The translations under genes were made by a program, and so were the position numbers. 24,562 nt of DNA from an uncultured Azospirillum sp. (GTDB taxonomy: Bacteria > Pseudomonadota > Alphaproteobacteria > RF32 > CAG-239). The DNA lies in the NCBI GenBank assembly GCA_900539605.1, contig UQCS01000024.1, forward strand, positions 1 to 24,562. Direction: 5' to 3'. This document shows, piece after piece, positions 1 to 8,224 of the stretch. Below the pieces are notes generated by a model that saw only the letters and a list, made by a program, of their open reading frames with translations, was not told the DNA's origin and did no database searches. The first letter of the stretch is position 1, and the number at the start of each line of letters is the position of its first letter.

Positions 1-1
1 C

Positions 2-1030
2 CGCGCCGCTTTCGAGAACAAAGTCTCGGTTACTCTCAACAATCAGCTGAACAATCTTGAGACGGAAATTGACATTAAAGAGTTCAATTTCGGTCAGGTC
101 AGGACCAGTATTACCTACGGTGTCGGCGATGGCAGCCGAACGGACGGATTTGTTCAAATTGCAGATTCTGTTATGTTTTATAACGTGGAATATGACAATT
201 TCTCATTTGCATTTGAACTTCCTTTTGAAGTGGCCGTTTACAATGACAAAGTGACGCGGCAGACAATGCCCTATCATCGTTACGGAAACGTTGTCGACAA
301 GGGCAGCAGCGTGAAAGATCTGGAGATTGAAGTCGAGGACATCGGCAAATGGCAGAATGTCCGTGTGCGTAAGCTCTACCAACATGATATCTCGGTAGAT
401 TTTAACGGCAAAAGCTACAACCTCACGGCAAAGATTATCTTGAAAAAGACTTTGCAAACCAATGGTGAAAATACGGTGTTGAAATGTGAGCTGATTGATT
501 CCGGAACAGAAGTTTTGCTCAACGAAGAGAGCAGCACCATGTACAAATCATGGATTAAGGTAAAACAGACGATGCTGAACGGCAGTACGCGCGAACAAAC
601 CTATACGGTTGACGATATGTACGGATCTTTGGATCATGAGCTGTTGGACTTTAAGAAGCTTCAGGATAAAAACATTATGCAACAAAACACTTCGGTTATC
701 GATGTTGACGATGTCGTCATCTCGGCCGGCGATGTTGTTTATGTGCATAAAGTCGAGCGCAGTTATGTTGTTGATTATAACTATTTTTCGTTAAACTTCA
801 AACTGCAGCACAACGAAGCCTACTATGATGACGGCATTACGACAATCAAATTCCCGTCTTTTAAGCACGAGAATTTTGCGGATGAAGGCAAGTTAACCTT
901 TGTCGGTGACTTTGTCGATGGTGGTTTTGAGTTTTCCGAATATTGGTTTGCTCATACGATTACGGCTGATTTCGGTTCGGTGAAACATACCGGATTACGT
1001 GATTTTCAGGTGATTACGCCCAAGCAATAA
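2..1030 (+). CDS. Unrecognised beta-rich protein, 3' part only
   Basis: The reading frame is open from the window edge and ends at TAA 1028-1030, giving 342 codons; the true start lies outside. I do not recognise the family. The visible part is rich in alternating hydrophobic and polar stretches with many Tyr, Phe, Val, Asp and Asn residues, which suggests mostly beta structure. It has no transmembrane segment, no Cys pair and no nucleotide-binding motif. An internal ATG at 173 exists, but the frame upstream of it has the same character (Asn-Gln-rich, then a GVGDGS segment), so 173 is probably not the start. A terminator-like hairpin follows 25 bases after the stop, so it probably ends its transcription unit. 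It could be a structural or surface component, but nothing in the sequence proves this. Confidence 0.75.
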   Translation, partial: RAAFENKVSVTLNNQLNNLETEIDIKEFNFGQVRTSITYGVGDGSRTDGFVQIADSVMFYNVEYDNFSFAFELPFEVAVYNDKVTRQTMPYHRYGNVVDKGSSVKDLEIEVEDIGKWQNVRVRKLYQHDISVDFNGKSYNLTAKIILKKTLQTNGENTVLKCELIDSGTEVLLNEESSTMYKSWIKVKQTMLNGSTREQTYTVDDMYGSLDHELLDFKKLQDKNIMQQNTSVIDVDDVVISAGDVVYVHKVERSYVVDYNYFSLNFKLQHNEAYYDDGITTIKFPSFKHENFADEGKLTFVGDFVDGGFEFSEYWFAHTITADFGSVKHTGLRDFQVITPKQ

Positions 1031-1050
1031 GCGTAGTTGCCCGAATGGTA

Positions 1051-1089
1051 AAAAGACGCCGCACCCGGTAGGGTACGGCGCCTTTTTTG
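1051..1089 (+). terminator. Rho-independent terminator of the first gene
   Basis: A GC-rich stem between about 1055 and 1082 has arms GCCGCACCC and GGGTACGGC, one mismatch and a GGTA loop. It is followed by CCTTTTTT. A short A-run lies on the 5' side, so it might also act weakly on the other strand. Confidence 0.8.
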
Positions 1090-1111
1090 TGAAACAGGTT
1101 GTTGTCAAATA

Positions 1112-1137
1112 AAAAACCGCTCCGAAGAGCGGTTTTT
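1112..1137 (-). terminator. Terminator of the parvulin PPIase gene, symmetrical
   Basis: AAAAACCGCTC, loop CGAA, GAGCGGTTTTT forms a perfect 11-bp stem. It lies 17 bases beyond the stop of the minus-strand gene at 1154-1984. The A and T runs on both sides make it bidirectional, so it also backs up the terminator of the gene ending at 1030. Confidence 0.85.
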
Positions 1138-1153
1138 GTTGAGAACCTGAGAC

Positions 1154-1984
1154 TTATTGAGCCGCCGGTGTTTTCGGCATCGGTTTGCCGTCCAGTTGGT
1201 ATTGCTCGATTTTGGCATTGTCGAGAATATTTTTCAATACGCCTTGAGCTGTTTTCTGAGCCAGAGCCTGTCTCAGTTGCGGTTCGGCTTCCTGGTATGA
1301 AATTGGCTTAGAATCGCGGATGTCGTCAACAATGATGATGTGATAACCGAAGTTGGTTTTGATCGGTTTCTGCGAATACTGGCCTTTTTTCATTCTGAAA
1401 GCGGCGTCGGCAAATTCCGGTACCATCATCTGTTTGGTAAAGTAACCCAGGTTGGGGTTCTTTTCTTCGGAATAGGTTTTTGCCAGTTGATCAAAGCTTT
1501 CGCCTTTTTTGATTTTGGCGATGATATCGTTGGCGGTTGCTTCGTCGCCGACCAAAATATGACGGGCGCTCATTTCTTTTTGCGGTTTAAATTCTTTTTT
1601 GTACTGGTTGTACAAGTTTTTAACGTCATTATCCGTAATTTTGCTTTCAACCTGCTGCTGGATGTAAACATTGCTCATAACTTGTTTTTTGACGGCGTCC
1701 AGCTGTTTTTTATATTCGGGGGTTGATTCGATGTTAGCTTTTTTGGCGGCCTGCAGAATCGCTGTTTCTGTTGCTTTGGCTTCTACCATACGGGAATAGA
1801 ACTGATCAAAGGAAATTTGCGATTTGAGCTGAGGAAGCGCGTTGTAGGAATCCTTCAGTTCGGCAACCGTAATTTTTTCACCGTTGACAACCGCGGCAAC
1901 GCCGTTTTTACCTTCGGCACCGGCCGGCAGCGGATTTAAAAGCATGGCCGACAAAACGGCAGCAGCAATATATTGAGTTTTCAT
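1154..1984 (-). CDS. Secreted parvulin-type peptidyl-prolyl cis-trans isomerase
   Basis: A 276-residue periplasmic foldase of the PrsA/SurA type, expected to isomerise Xaa-Pro bonds in exported proteins. Residues 1-23 form a Sec signal peptide (basic MKTQ, hydrophobic AAAVLSAMLL, then AGA before Glu24, a likely signal peptidase I site). Residues about 28-130 form a SurA-N-like helical chaperone region that starts AAVVNGEKIT. The parvulin domain spans about 136-225, with SARHILV, FDQLAKTYSE, LGYF and NFGYHIIIVDD, all typical of rotamases. The tail is Pro/Ala/Gln-rich. The start is supported by GGAGGT (minus strand, 1993-1998) nine bases before ATG. The gene is divergent from secA, an arrangement I recall from other alphaproteobacteria and which fits a shared role in export. 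The exact subfamily is uncertain. Confidence 0.9.
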   Translation of the reverse strand: MKTQYIAAAVLSAMLLNPLPAGAEGKNGVAAVVNGEKITVAELKDSYNALPQLKSQISFDQFYSRMVEAKATETAILQAAKKANIESTPEYKKQLDAVKKQVMSNVYIQQQVESKITDNDVKNLYNQYKKEFKPQKEMSARHILVGDEATANDIIAKIKKGESFDQLAKTYSEEKNPNLGYFTKQMMVPEFADAAFRMKKGQYSQKPIKTNFGYHIIIVDDIRDSKPISYQEAEPQLRQALAQKTAQGVLKNILDNAKIEQYQLDGKPMPKTPAAQ

Positions 1985-2020
1985 AGATAATTACCTCCAA
2001 AAAATAAAACTACGTTTATT

Positions 2021-2050
2021 TATATAACAAAACAAAAATATTCCAAGCAA
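2021..2050 (-). promoter_or_regulatory. Putative promoter of the PPIase gene
   Basis: On the minus strand, TTGCTT (2045-2050) and TATATA (2021-2026) are 18 bases apart, just upstream of the gene's GGAGGT site. The surrounding 1985-2153 region is strongly AT-rich and separates two divergent genes. Confidence 0.4.
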
Positions 2051-2086
2051 AATATTTACTAAAGTTTATAACTCATGTGCAAGCTA

Positions 2087-2115
2087 TTGACTTTAATAAA
2101 TATAAACATTAAATG
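2087..2115 (+). promoter_or_regulatory. Putative promoter of secA
   Basis: TTGACT (2087-2092) is followed after 17 bases by TAAATG (2110-2115), a weak -10 match. The -35 is good and the position fits a leader of about 30 bases before the secA start. Confidence 0.35.
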
Positions 2116-2153
2116 TAAGACTGACTTTAAATATTATCAAGGTGGAAAGATTT

Positions 2154-4883
2154 ATGATAGGCAAAATAGCAAAGGTGTTTTTTGGCAGCGCCAATGACCG
2201 TTTTATCAAAAAGCAATATAAAACAATCAATAAAATCAATGCGTTGGAACCGCAAATCGAAAAACTCAGCGATGAAGAGCTGAGAGGCAAAACCGCAGAA
2301 TTTAAAAAGCGCCTCAGTGACGGCGAAACGCTTGACGAATTGTTGCCGGAAGCTTTTGCCGTTGTCCGCGAAGCTGCCAAACGGACATTGGGACAACGTC
2401 ATTACGATGTGCAACTGATCGGCGGTATTGTTTTGCACAAGGGAATGATTGCCGAAATGAAGACCGGTGAAGGCAAAACGCTGGTGGCAACGCTGGCTGC
2501 TTATTTGAATGCGTTGGAAGGAAAAGGGGTTCATATTGTTACCGTCAATGACTATTTGGCCAAACGCGACGCCGAATGGATGGGACAGGTTTATCGCTTT
2601 TTGGGTCTGACGGTTGATTACATCGTTCACGGCAAAAACGACGAGGAACGCCGTGCCGCTTATGCCAGCGACATTATCTACGGAACCAATAACGAGTTGG
2701 GTTTTGACTATCTGCGCGATAACATGAAGTTTTCGCTTTCCGACATGGTCCAGCGGCCGTTTAATTTTGCGATCGTCGATGAAGTCGACTCGATTCTGAT
2801 CGACGAAGCGCGGACGCCGTTGATCATTTCCGGGGCCGCTGAGGATTCCTCGGAAAAATATGTAGCGGTGAACAGCATCATTCCGAAGCTGGTTGACGCA
2901 GATTATGAAAAAGACGAAAAAGCTAAGAGCGTAACACTCACCGAAGCCGGAATGGAACACGTCGAACAGCTGCTTAAAGAAACCGGACAAATCAAGGACG
3001 GCGGCCTCTATGATATGGCTAACGTGGCGTTGGTACAGCATGTCAACAATGCGCTGAAAGCTCACAAAATGCAAATTCGCGATGTTGATTATATTGTTAA
3101 AGACGGCAAGGTAGTAATTATTGACGAATTTACCGGCCGGATGATGGAAGGCCGTCGTTATTCGGACGGTCTGCATCAGGCAATTGAAGCCAAGGAACAT
3201 GTTGCGATTCAGTCAGAAAATCAGACTCTGGCCTCAATTACTTTCCAAAATTATTTCCGTTTGTATCCGAAATTGTCGGGTATGACCGGGACGGCGATGA
3301 CCGAAGAAGCCGAGTTCGTTGACATTTACGGTTTGTCTTGTATTGAGATTCCAACCAACCGTCCGGTTCAGCGTACCGATCATCATGATGAGATTTACCG
3401 TACCGCCAAAGAAAAGTATGATGCCATCATTGAGACAATTTTGGACTGTCATCGTCGCGGACAGCCGGTTTTGGTCGGAACGACTTCAATTGAAAAATCG
3501 GAGTTGGTGGCGGAACTGCTGCGTGCCAAGAGTGATGTCAAGTTTGAAGTACTCAATGCCCGTCATCATGAACGCGAAGCGGCGATTGTGGCGGAGGCGG
3601 GAGTTTCCGGCGCAATTACGATTGCCACCAACATGGCAGGCCGCGGTACCGATATCCAGTTGGGCGGCAATCCGGATATGCGCCTGAAAGCAATGCTGAA
3701 AGGCGACGAAACCCCGGATCAGGTTGCGCGGATGCGAGAGGAAATCAAGCTGGCAATTGATGCCGACAAAGAGAAAGTCGTTGCGTCCGGCGGCTTGTAT
3801 ATTCTTGGTACCGAACGCCATGAAAGCCGTCGTATTGACAATCAGTTGCGCGGTCGTGCCGGACGTCAGGGCGATCCCGGAACGTCGAAATTTTTCCTGT
3901 CGATGGAAGATGACCTGATGCGGATTTTCGGTTCGGAGAGAATGTCGGCGATGTTGCAAAAGCTGGGCTTGCCGGAAGGTGAACCTCTTGTCCATCCGTG
4001 GATCAGCAAAGCCCTGGAAAAGGCTCAGCAGAAAGTGGAAGAACGCAACTTTGACATCCGTAAGAATTTGTTGAAGTATGACAATGTGATGAATGATCAG
4101 CGCAAGGTGATTTATGATCAGCGCAAGGAACTGATGAAAACTTCCGATGTTTCGGGAACCGTCGCCGAAATGCGCGATGAATATCTGAATGACGTTTTGG
4201 CACCGTATCTGCAACGCAGCCTGACCCCGAAAGAATGGCCGCTCGGTGAGTTGCAGCAGGAAATCTGGCGAATCAGCGGTTTTGTGCTGCCGGTTGATAA
4301 ATGGGCTGAAGAGCCGGAAATGGACGCGGAAACAATGAGTCTGAAAATTGTTGAGACGATTGAACAGAATATCATTGAGAAAAACCGCGGCGTGCCGGAA
4401 GAAATTGTTCGTCTGGTCGAAAAAAACATTCTGATGCAGGTGATGGACCAGTTGTGGAAAGAACATATTGCTACTTTGGATTATATGCGCCACACCATTG
4501 TGCTGCGTGCCTACGGACAAAAAGACCCGCTCAACGAATACAAAAAAGAAGCCTTTAATATGTTTTCGGATATGCTGGATCTGCTGCGCGAGAAAGTCAC
4601 TTTCCTGACCTGCCGGGCACAAATTCAGAACGGAAAAGAAGAAGACTTGCGTCTTCGTGAGCAAAATACCCGCATGCAGGCAATTCATGAAAGCCCGCAA
4701 AGCTTGATCGGCGGCGAAAAAACGCCTGCTGAAGAAAAGGAAAAATCAGTTCCTTTCCAGTATACTAAAACGGAAATTGATCCCAAAGATCCGTCAACTT
4801 GGGGAAAAGTGTCGCGTAACGACGCTTGTCCCTGCGGCAGCGGCAAAAAGTATAAACACTGCCACGGTCAGATTTTGAATTAA
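2154..4883 (+). CDS. secA: SecA preprotein translocase ATPase
   Basis: The ATPase motor that drives proteins through SecYEG. The protein has 909 residues, the family's usual length. NBD1 carries the Walker A MKTGEGKT at 102-109 (Lys108, same number as E. coli as I recall it) and the DEVDSILIDEARTPL segment (motif II). The preprotein cross-linking domain, NBD2 (TNMAGRGTDIQLGG, then RRIDNQLRGRAGRQGDPG), and the helical wing and scaffold follow. The C-terminal zinc and SecB-binding tail has Cys892, Cys894, Cys903 and His904. I chose ATG 2154 (MIGKIAKVFFGSANDR, like other SecA N-termini), placed eight bases after AGGTGG. A GTG at 2142 is in frame but lies inside that Shine-Dalgarno site. The gene stands alone and ends at a terminator. 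Confidence 0.98.
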   Translation: MIGKIAKVFFGSANDRFIKKQYKTINKINALEPQIEKLSDEELRGKTAEFKKRLSDGETLDELLPEAFAVVREAAKRTLGQRHYDVQLIGGIVLHKGMIAEMKTGEGKTLVATLAAYLNALEGKGVHIVTVNDYLAKRDAEWMGQVYRFLGLTVDYIVHGKNDEERRAAYASDIIYGTNNELGFDYLRDNMKFSLSDMVQRPFNFAIVDEVDSILIDEARTPLIISGAAEDSSEKYVAVNSIIPKLVDADYEKDEKAKSVTLTEAGMEHVEQLLKETGQIKDGGLYDMANVALVQHVNNALKAHKMQIRDVDYIVKDGKVVIIDEFTGRMMEGRRYSDGLHQAIEAKEHVAIQSENQTLASITFQNYFRLYPKLSGMTGTAMTEEAEFVDIYGLSCIEIPTNRPVQRTDHHDEIYRTAKEKYDAIIETILDCHRRGQPVLVGTTSIEKSELVAELLRAKSDVKFEVLNARHHEREAAIVAEAGVSGAITIATNMAGRGTDIQLGGNPDMRLKAMLKGDETPDQVARMREEIKLAIDADKEKVVASGGLYILGTERHESRRIDNQLRGRAGRQGDPGTSKFFLSMEDDLMRIFGSERMSAMLQKLGLPEGEPLVHPWISKALEKAQQKVEERNFDIRKNLLKYDNVMNDQRKVIYDQRKELMKTSDVSGTVAEMRDEYLNDVLAPYLQRSLTPKEWPLGELQQEIWRISGFVLPVDKWAEEPEMDAETMSLKIVETIEQNIIEKNRGVPEEIVRLVEKNILMQVMDQLWKEHIATLDYMRHTIVLRAYGQKDPLNEYKKEAFNMFSDMLDLLREKVTFLTCRAQIQNGKEEDLRLREQNTRMQAIHESPQSLIGGEKTPAEEKEKSVPFQYTKTEIDPKDPSTWGKVSRNDACPCGSGKKYKHCHGQILN

Positions 4884-4891
4884 TAAGTGAG

Positions 4892-4922
4892 CCCCGGCGA
4901 TAAGGCTGGGGTTTGGATTTTT
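4892..4922 (+). terminator. Terminator after secA
   Basis: CCCCGGC, loop GATAAG, GCTGGGG forms a 7-bp stem with one G-T pair, followed by the T-rich tract TTTGGATTTTTA. It lies eight bases after the secA stop. Confidence 0.7.
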
Positions 4923-4974
4923 ATGAGCTGAACTGCTGTCTGAAAGGCTGTGGAAAAACAGATTAGGGGTTGGG

Positions 4975-6204
4975 ATGAGTTTTTTGATTAAACATATGAT
5001 AGCGTTTGCGCCGTCAATGCCAAAACTGGGAGAATTTAACCAGTTGCGCGGCGTGCTTTCCGGATTGATGCGCCGTTGCGACAAGGAAGTACATTTTTCT
5101 TATAATTTTGATATGTGTTTTGAAAATGTGGCAGGAACACCGCTCAAACGGCATCTTTATGCCGATGACGAAACTTTCGAAAGGGATATTTTTCATTGTC
5201 TGGATGTTTATTTTCGCCGTCATTTGCTGGTACCCAAGGTCTTTGTGACCATCTGTTCGCCCGAAGATGTTGGTTATGCGGCTTCTAATGTTGATGCTGT
5301 TTGCCGGGTGGTGAAAAATTATTATGCCCAGCGCCAAATGGGAAAAGTGGTCACGGTGGCTGTCAATTCTAGAATGTATAATTACCGGTTTGCCGATGTT
5401 GTTCATGTCTGTGGCCATCTTATGAATGAAAATGATTGCCGAATGATGAAAATATACCCTGAGCTGAAGGAAAAAACTTTTGTTTCGGAAGGAATTATTC
5501 ATAATATGACACAAACGTTTATCCGGCAGAAATTCGGGCAGCCGAAAATGAAAGAGATTGTTGAGACTTATCAAAATGGCCGGCCAAATGTGGTGTTTGC
5601 GCTTGGCGGCCGGGTAGAGGGGCAGGAAATACGTTTTACTTTGAACAATGCCGAGAGAATTTTTCAACGATTACAAACGTTGGCAAAGAGAGTTTGCAAT
5701 GTGATTGTGGTCAACGGGCCGCGAACCCCAAATAATGTAACCGATTATTTTTGTGAAAAAAGTCTGGCAGCAGGAAGCGGAATTTCCTTTTTTAACTCCA
5801 AACCGGTAGCGCGGACAGACGAAGAACGGTTGCCGGAAAAATGGCGTATTTATTCGGGAAAATATGAGGAACTTTTTCGGATTCAGGCAGAACAATACGG
5901 TAATGTTTATCCGGGTATACTCGGGTTGGAAAACACATTGGTTGTTCACACTTTTGATTCTTTTGCCAGTTGTGAAACGGCAGCGGCAGGTATACCGACG
6001 GCAATTTGCCGGGAAACAGAGATTGATCCAACTGTCCGTCCGGATTGTTACCGATTGGCCGACCAATTGATTGATGCAGGATATGTAATTGATTTTTCTT
6101 GTTTTGACGGCAAGAAGGAACCGCGGGAACTGGAGCTGAAAGTTTTGCCGAATGTCAACTTTTTGCTTGCTGAAAATATTATTGCCAAGATTTTTGCATG
6201 TTAA
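4975..6204 (+). CDS. Possible Elm1-like (GT-B-fold-like) protein
   Basis: A 409-residue soluble protein with no signal peptide or clear membrane segment. I do not recognise it firmly. Two stretches resemble the Elm1 family (mitochondrial-fission Elm1 / DUF1022), common in alphaproteobacteria: VIVVNGPRTPNNV near residues 243-255 (Elm1 proteins have a serine/arginine-rich SRRTP here) and VVHTFDSFASCETAAAGIPTA near 323-341, like a DS...E...G.P sugar-nucleotide site. The spacing in the second block is one residue shorter than I remember, so the assignment is tentative. ALGGRVEGQ near 204 would be the first strand-loop of the C-terminal Rossmann half. Family function is not well settled. It lies between the secA terminator and the ffh promoter, so it is probably transcribed alone. 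The start at ATG 4975 follows a G-rich weak site (AGGGGTTGGG). Confidence 0.6.
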   Translation: MSFLIKHMIAFAPSMPKLGEFNQLRGVLSGLMRRCDKEVHFSYNFDMCFENVAGTPLKRHLYADDETFERDIFHCLDVYFRRHLLVPKVFVTICSPEDVGYAASNVDAVCRVVKNYYAQRQMGKVVTVAVNSRMYNYRFADVVHVCGHLMNENDCRMMKIYPELKEKTFVSEGIIHNMTQTFIRQKFGQPKMKEIVETYQNGRPNVVFALGGRVEGQEIRFTLNNAERIFQRLQTLAKRVCNVIVVNGPRTPNNVTDYFCEKSLAAGSGISFFNSKPVARTDEERLPEKWRIYSGKYEELFRIQAEQYGNVYPGILGLENTLVVHTFDSFASCETAAAGIPTAICRETEIDPTVRPDCYRLADQLIDAGYVIDFSCFDGKKEPRELELKVLPNVNFLLAENIIAKIFAC

Positions 6205-6235
6205 AAGCGCTCAAAGCCGGTTTGTTTTTTTGTAG

Positions 6236-6287
6236 GAACTTTTTGCTTGACTATTGTTATTTATCAGATATAGTCGAGCAAAAGTTC
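6236..6287 (+). promoter_or_regulatory. ffh operon promoter inside an 18-bp inverted repeat
   Basis: TTGACT (6247-6252) and TATAGT (6269-6274), 16 bases apart, form a near-consensus sigma-70-type promoter. The same bases belong to an inverted repeat: 6236-6254 (GAAC, bulged T, TTTTGCTTGACTAT) pairs with 6270-6287 (ATAGTCGAGCAAAAGTTC) around a 15-base loop, with one G-T pair. Transcription would start near 6281, about 110 bases before ffh. Confidence 0.65.
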
Positions 6288-6320
6288 AATGATTTTTCAT
6301 TGCGTTTTGTAATGTAACCA

Positions 6321-6369
6321 CACTCCAAGGAGTGCCGCCAGTCAGCGAGGGTTCGCACACTGGCGTGCA
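6321..6369 (+). ncRNA. Structured leader upstream of ffh (two hairpins)
   Basis: Hairpin 1 is CACTC, loop CAAG, GAGTG (6321-6334). Hairpin 2 pairs CGCCAGT (6336-6342) with ACTGGCG (6359-6365), then a CA/AC 2x2 internal loop, then GCGA/TCGC (6345-6348 with 6353-6356) closed by a GGGT loop. There is no T-run after it, so it is not a simple terminator. An alternative TGC (6333-6335) with GCA (6367-6369) pairing competes with hairpin 1. It lacks the GGAAGGAAGCAGCC core of SRP RNA. I read it as a cis-acting leader of ffh or a short RNA; identity unknown. Confidence 0.5.
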
Positions 6370-6389
6370 ATAGTTTATAGGTATGATGT

Positions 6390-7769
6390 ATGTTTGAAAA
6401 CCTTACTGACAAACTAAGCGGCGTTTTTGCGCGGATCACCTCGCGCGGAGTGCTGAGCGACAAAGACATTGACGAAGCAATGCGGGAAATCCGGGTTGCT
6501 TTGCTTGAAGCCGATGTTGCTTTGCCGGTGGTTAAGGAATTTATTGCCCAAGTCAAAGAGGAAGCCCGCGGCGAAAAGTTGGTGCGTTCGATTCAACCGG
6601 GACAACTGGTGGTTAAGATTGTTCATGATCAGTTGGTGAAGTTGCTCGGTGCGGAAGAAAACGGACTCAATTTTAACGTGGTGCCGCCGGCGGTGATTTT
6701 AATGACAGGCCTCCAAGGCTCGGGTAAAACGACGACATCGGCCAAGTTGGCAAAACGGTTGGGCAAAAACCGCAAAGTGTTGCTGGCATCGCTGGACGTG
6801 TATCGACCGGCGGCGCAGGAACAGCTTGAACAGCTGGCAGTCCAGATCGGCGGTCACAGCCTGCCGATCGTGAAAGGCGAGAAACCGTTGGAAATTACCC
6901 GGCGGGCCATGGATGTTGCAAAAAAAGGTGGTTTCGACGTCTTGATTCTCGACTCGGCCGGGCGACTGCATATTGACGAAACGCTGATGGAAGAACTGCA
7001 AGCGGTCAAAAGGTTGTCGGAGCCGGCAGAAACTTTGTTGGTGGCGGATGCGATGATGGGGCAGGATGCTTGCAACGTAGCCCGGGAATTTAACGAAAAA
7101 CTCGGACTGAGCGGGATTGTGCTGACCCGTATTGACGGTTCGTCCCGTGCCGGCGCAGCGCTTTCGATGCGGATGATTGCCGGGGTGCCGTTAAAGTTTT
7201 TAGGGACCGGCGAAAAGGTTGATGAACTGGAAGAATTTCATGCCGATCGGATTGCCGGGCGGATTCTGGGGCAGGGCGACGTGGTTTCGCTGGTGGAGCG
7301 TACACTGGAGACAGTGGATCGCGAAGAGGCAGACAAAATGACCGCCCGGATGATGAAAGGCAAATTTGATTTGGACGATTTGCTGGCGCAATTGCGCCAG
7401 ATACAGAAGCTGGGCAGTCTGGGCGGAATTATGGGAATGATTCCCGGTTTGTCGAAGTTTAAAAATCAGATTGAGAATGCCGGTGTCGGCGACAATCTGA
7501 TTAAAAAGCAAGAGGCGATTATTCTCTCAATGACGAAGTTGGAGAGGAGAAATCCCGATATCATCAAAGCCTCGCGCAAGAAGAGAATTGCTGCGGGCTC
7601 GGGTGTGGAAGTTCAGGACGTCAACAAGCTCTTGAAGCAATATGAGCAGATGGCGACCATGATGAAAAAAATGGGCAGGGGCGGCGGTCTTGCCGGTCTT
7701 GCTTCAATGATGAAAAACGCTCCTTTCGGAAAATTTCCGGGAGGAATGGGCAACAAATTTCCGTTTTAA
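6390..7769 (+). CDS. ffh: Signal recognition particle GTPase Ffh
   Basis: The protein component of SRP (459 residues), which binds signal sequences and the SRP RNA and docks with FtsY to target membrane proteins. The N-terminal four-helix bundle covers about 1-85. The G domain has GLQGSGKTTTSAKLA (P-loop, about 108-122), DVYRPAAQEQL, DSAGRLHID (G3), LTRIDG (G4) and FLGTGEKVDELEEF. The Met-rich M domain runs from about 325 (MIPGLSKF, then ERRNPDIIKASRKKRIAAGSG, which holds RNA-binding residues, then many Met residues). Small departures from consensus are DSAGR for DTAGR and DGSSRAGAAL for DGDARGGAAL. ATG 6390 follows TAGGT by eight bases. It is the first gene of a five-gene cluster. Confidence 0.97.
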   Translation: MFENLTDKLSGVFARITSRGVLSDKDIDEAMREIRVALLEADVALPVVKEFIAQVKEEARGEKLVRSIQPGQLVVKIVHDQLVKLLGAEENGLNFNVVPPAVILMTGLQGSGKTTTSAKLAKRLGKNRKVLLASLDVYRPAAQEQLEQLAVQIGGHSLPIVKGEKPLEITRRAMDVAKKGGFDVLILDSAGRLHIDETLMEELQAVKRLSEPAETLLVADAMMGQDACNVAREFNEKLGLSGIVLTRIDGSSRAGAALSMRMIAGVPLKFLGTGEKVDELEEFHADRIAGRILGQGDVVSLVERTLETVDREEADKMTARMMKGKFDLDDLLAQLRQIQKLGSLGGIMGMIPGLSKFKNQIENAGVGDNLIKKQEAIILSMTKLERRNPDIIKASRKKRIAAGSGVEVQDVNKLLKQYEQMATMMKKMGRGGGLAGLASMMKNAPFGKFPGGMGNKFPF

Positions 7770-7825
7770 GCCATAAAGCGGAAAGAATTAACTCGAATAC
7801 ATCTTTTTAGAAAGGAAAATAAAAA

Positions 7826-8197
7826 ATGGCAGTTCGTATCAGATTATCTCGCGGCGGTTCCAAGAAACGTCCGTTCTATCGTATTGTGGCAGCCGACCAG
7901 AGAGCGCCCCGCGACGGTAGATTTATTGAAAAACTCGGCACTTACAATCCGTTGCTGCCGCAGGATCATGAACAGAGACTGGTAATCAATGAAGAAAGAG
8001 TCAAATACTGGCTCGGTGTCGGCGCTCAGCCGACAGACAGACTGGAAAAGCTGTTTGGTAACCTCGGTCTGGTAAAAGCTCCGGCCACGCGTGAACAGCC
8101 GAAAAAATCGGCTCCGAAAGCCAAGGCTCAGGAAAGAATGAAAGAAAAAGAAGCTGCTGCTGCCGCTGCTGCCGAAGCTGCTTCGTCTGCCGAATAA
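7826..8197 (+). CDS. rpsP: 30S ribosomal protein bS16
   Basis: A 123-residue protein of the small ribosomal subunit, needed for assembly. The core (1-80) is canonical: MAVRIRLSRGGSKKRPFYRIV, then RDGRFIEKLGTYNP and the WLGVGAQPTDR segment. Residues 87-123 form a Lys/Ala/Glu-rich tail with a run of Ala, longer than the 80-90 residues of many bacteria; such tails are common in alphaproteobacterial S16. ATG 7826 follows AAAGGA. It lies 56 bases after ffh and 27 bases before rimM. Confidence 0.97.
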   Translation: MAVRIRLSRGGSKKRPFYRIVAADQRAPRDGRFIEKLGTYNPLLPQDHEQRLVINEERVKYWLGVGAQPTDRLEKLFGNLGLVKAPATREQPKKSAPKAKAQERMKEKEAAAAAAAEAASSAE

Positions 8198-8224
8198 TTT
8201 TTCAACAATTGAGGATCCGCTTTT

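Noticed and set aside
2142..2153. GTG start for secA 12 bases upstream
   Set aside because: It falls inside the AGGTGG ribosome binding site, and the protein from ATG 2154 matches known SecA N-termini.
3486..4700. 404-codon minus-strand ORF inside secA
   Set aside because: It is a shadow of the secA reading frame: antisense, rich in His/Phe/Gln, and with no recognisable motif.
6205..6235. Terminator directly after the Elm1-like gene (T-run at 6222-6231)
   Set aside because: The bases before the T-run do not form a stable stem; the long inverted repeat after it is a better candidate.
6289..6312. Seven-codon leader peptide (ATG ATT TTT CAT TGC GTT TTG TAA) before ffh
   Set aside because: No ribosome binding site precedes it, and there is no codon run that would suggest attenuation.
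6289..6389. SRP (4.5S) RNA gene upstream of ffh
   Set aside because: The position is tempting and hairpins exist, but the invariant GGAAGGAAGCAGCC core and the AGCA side of the symmetric loop are absent.
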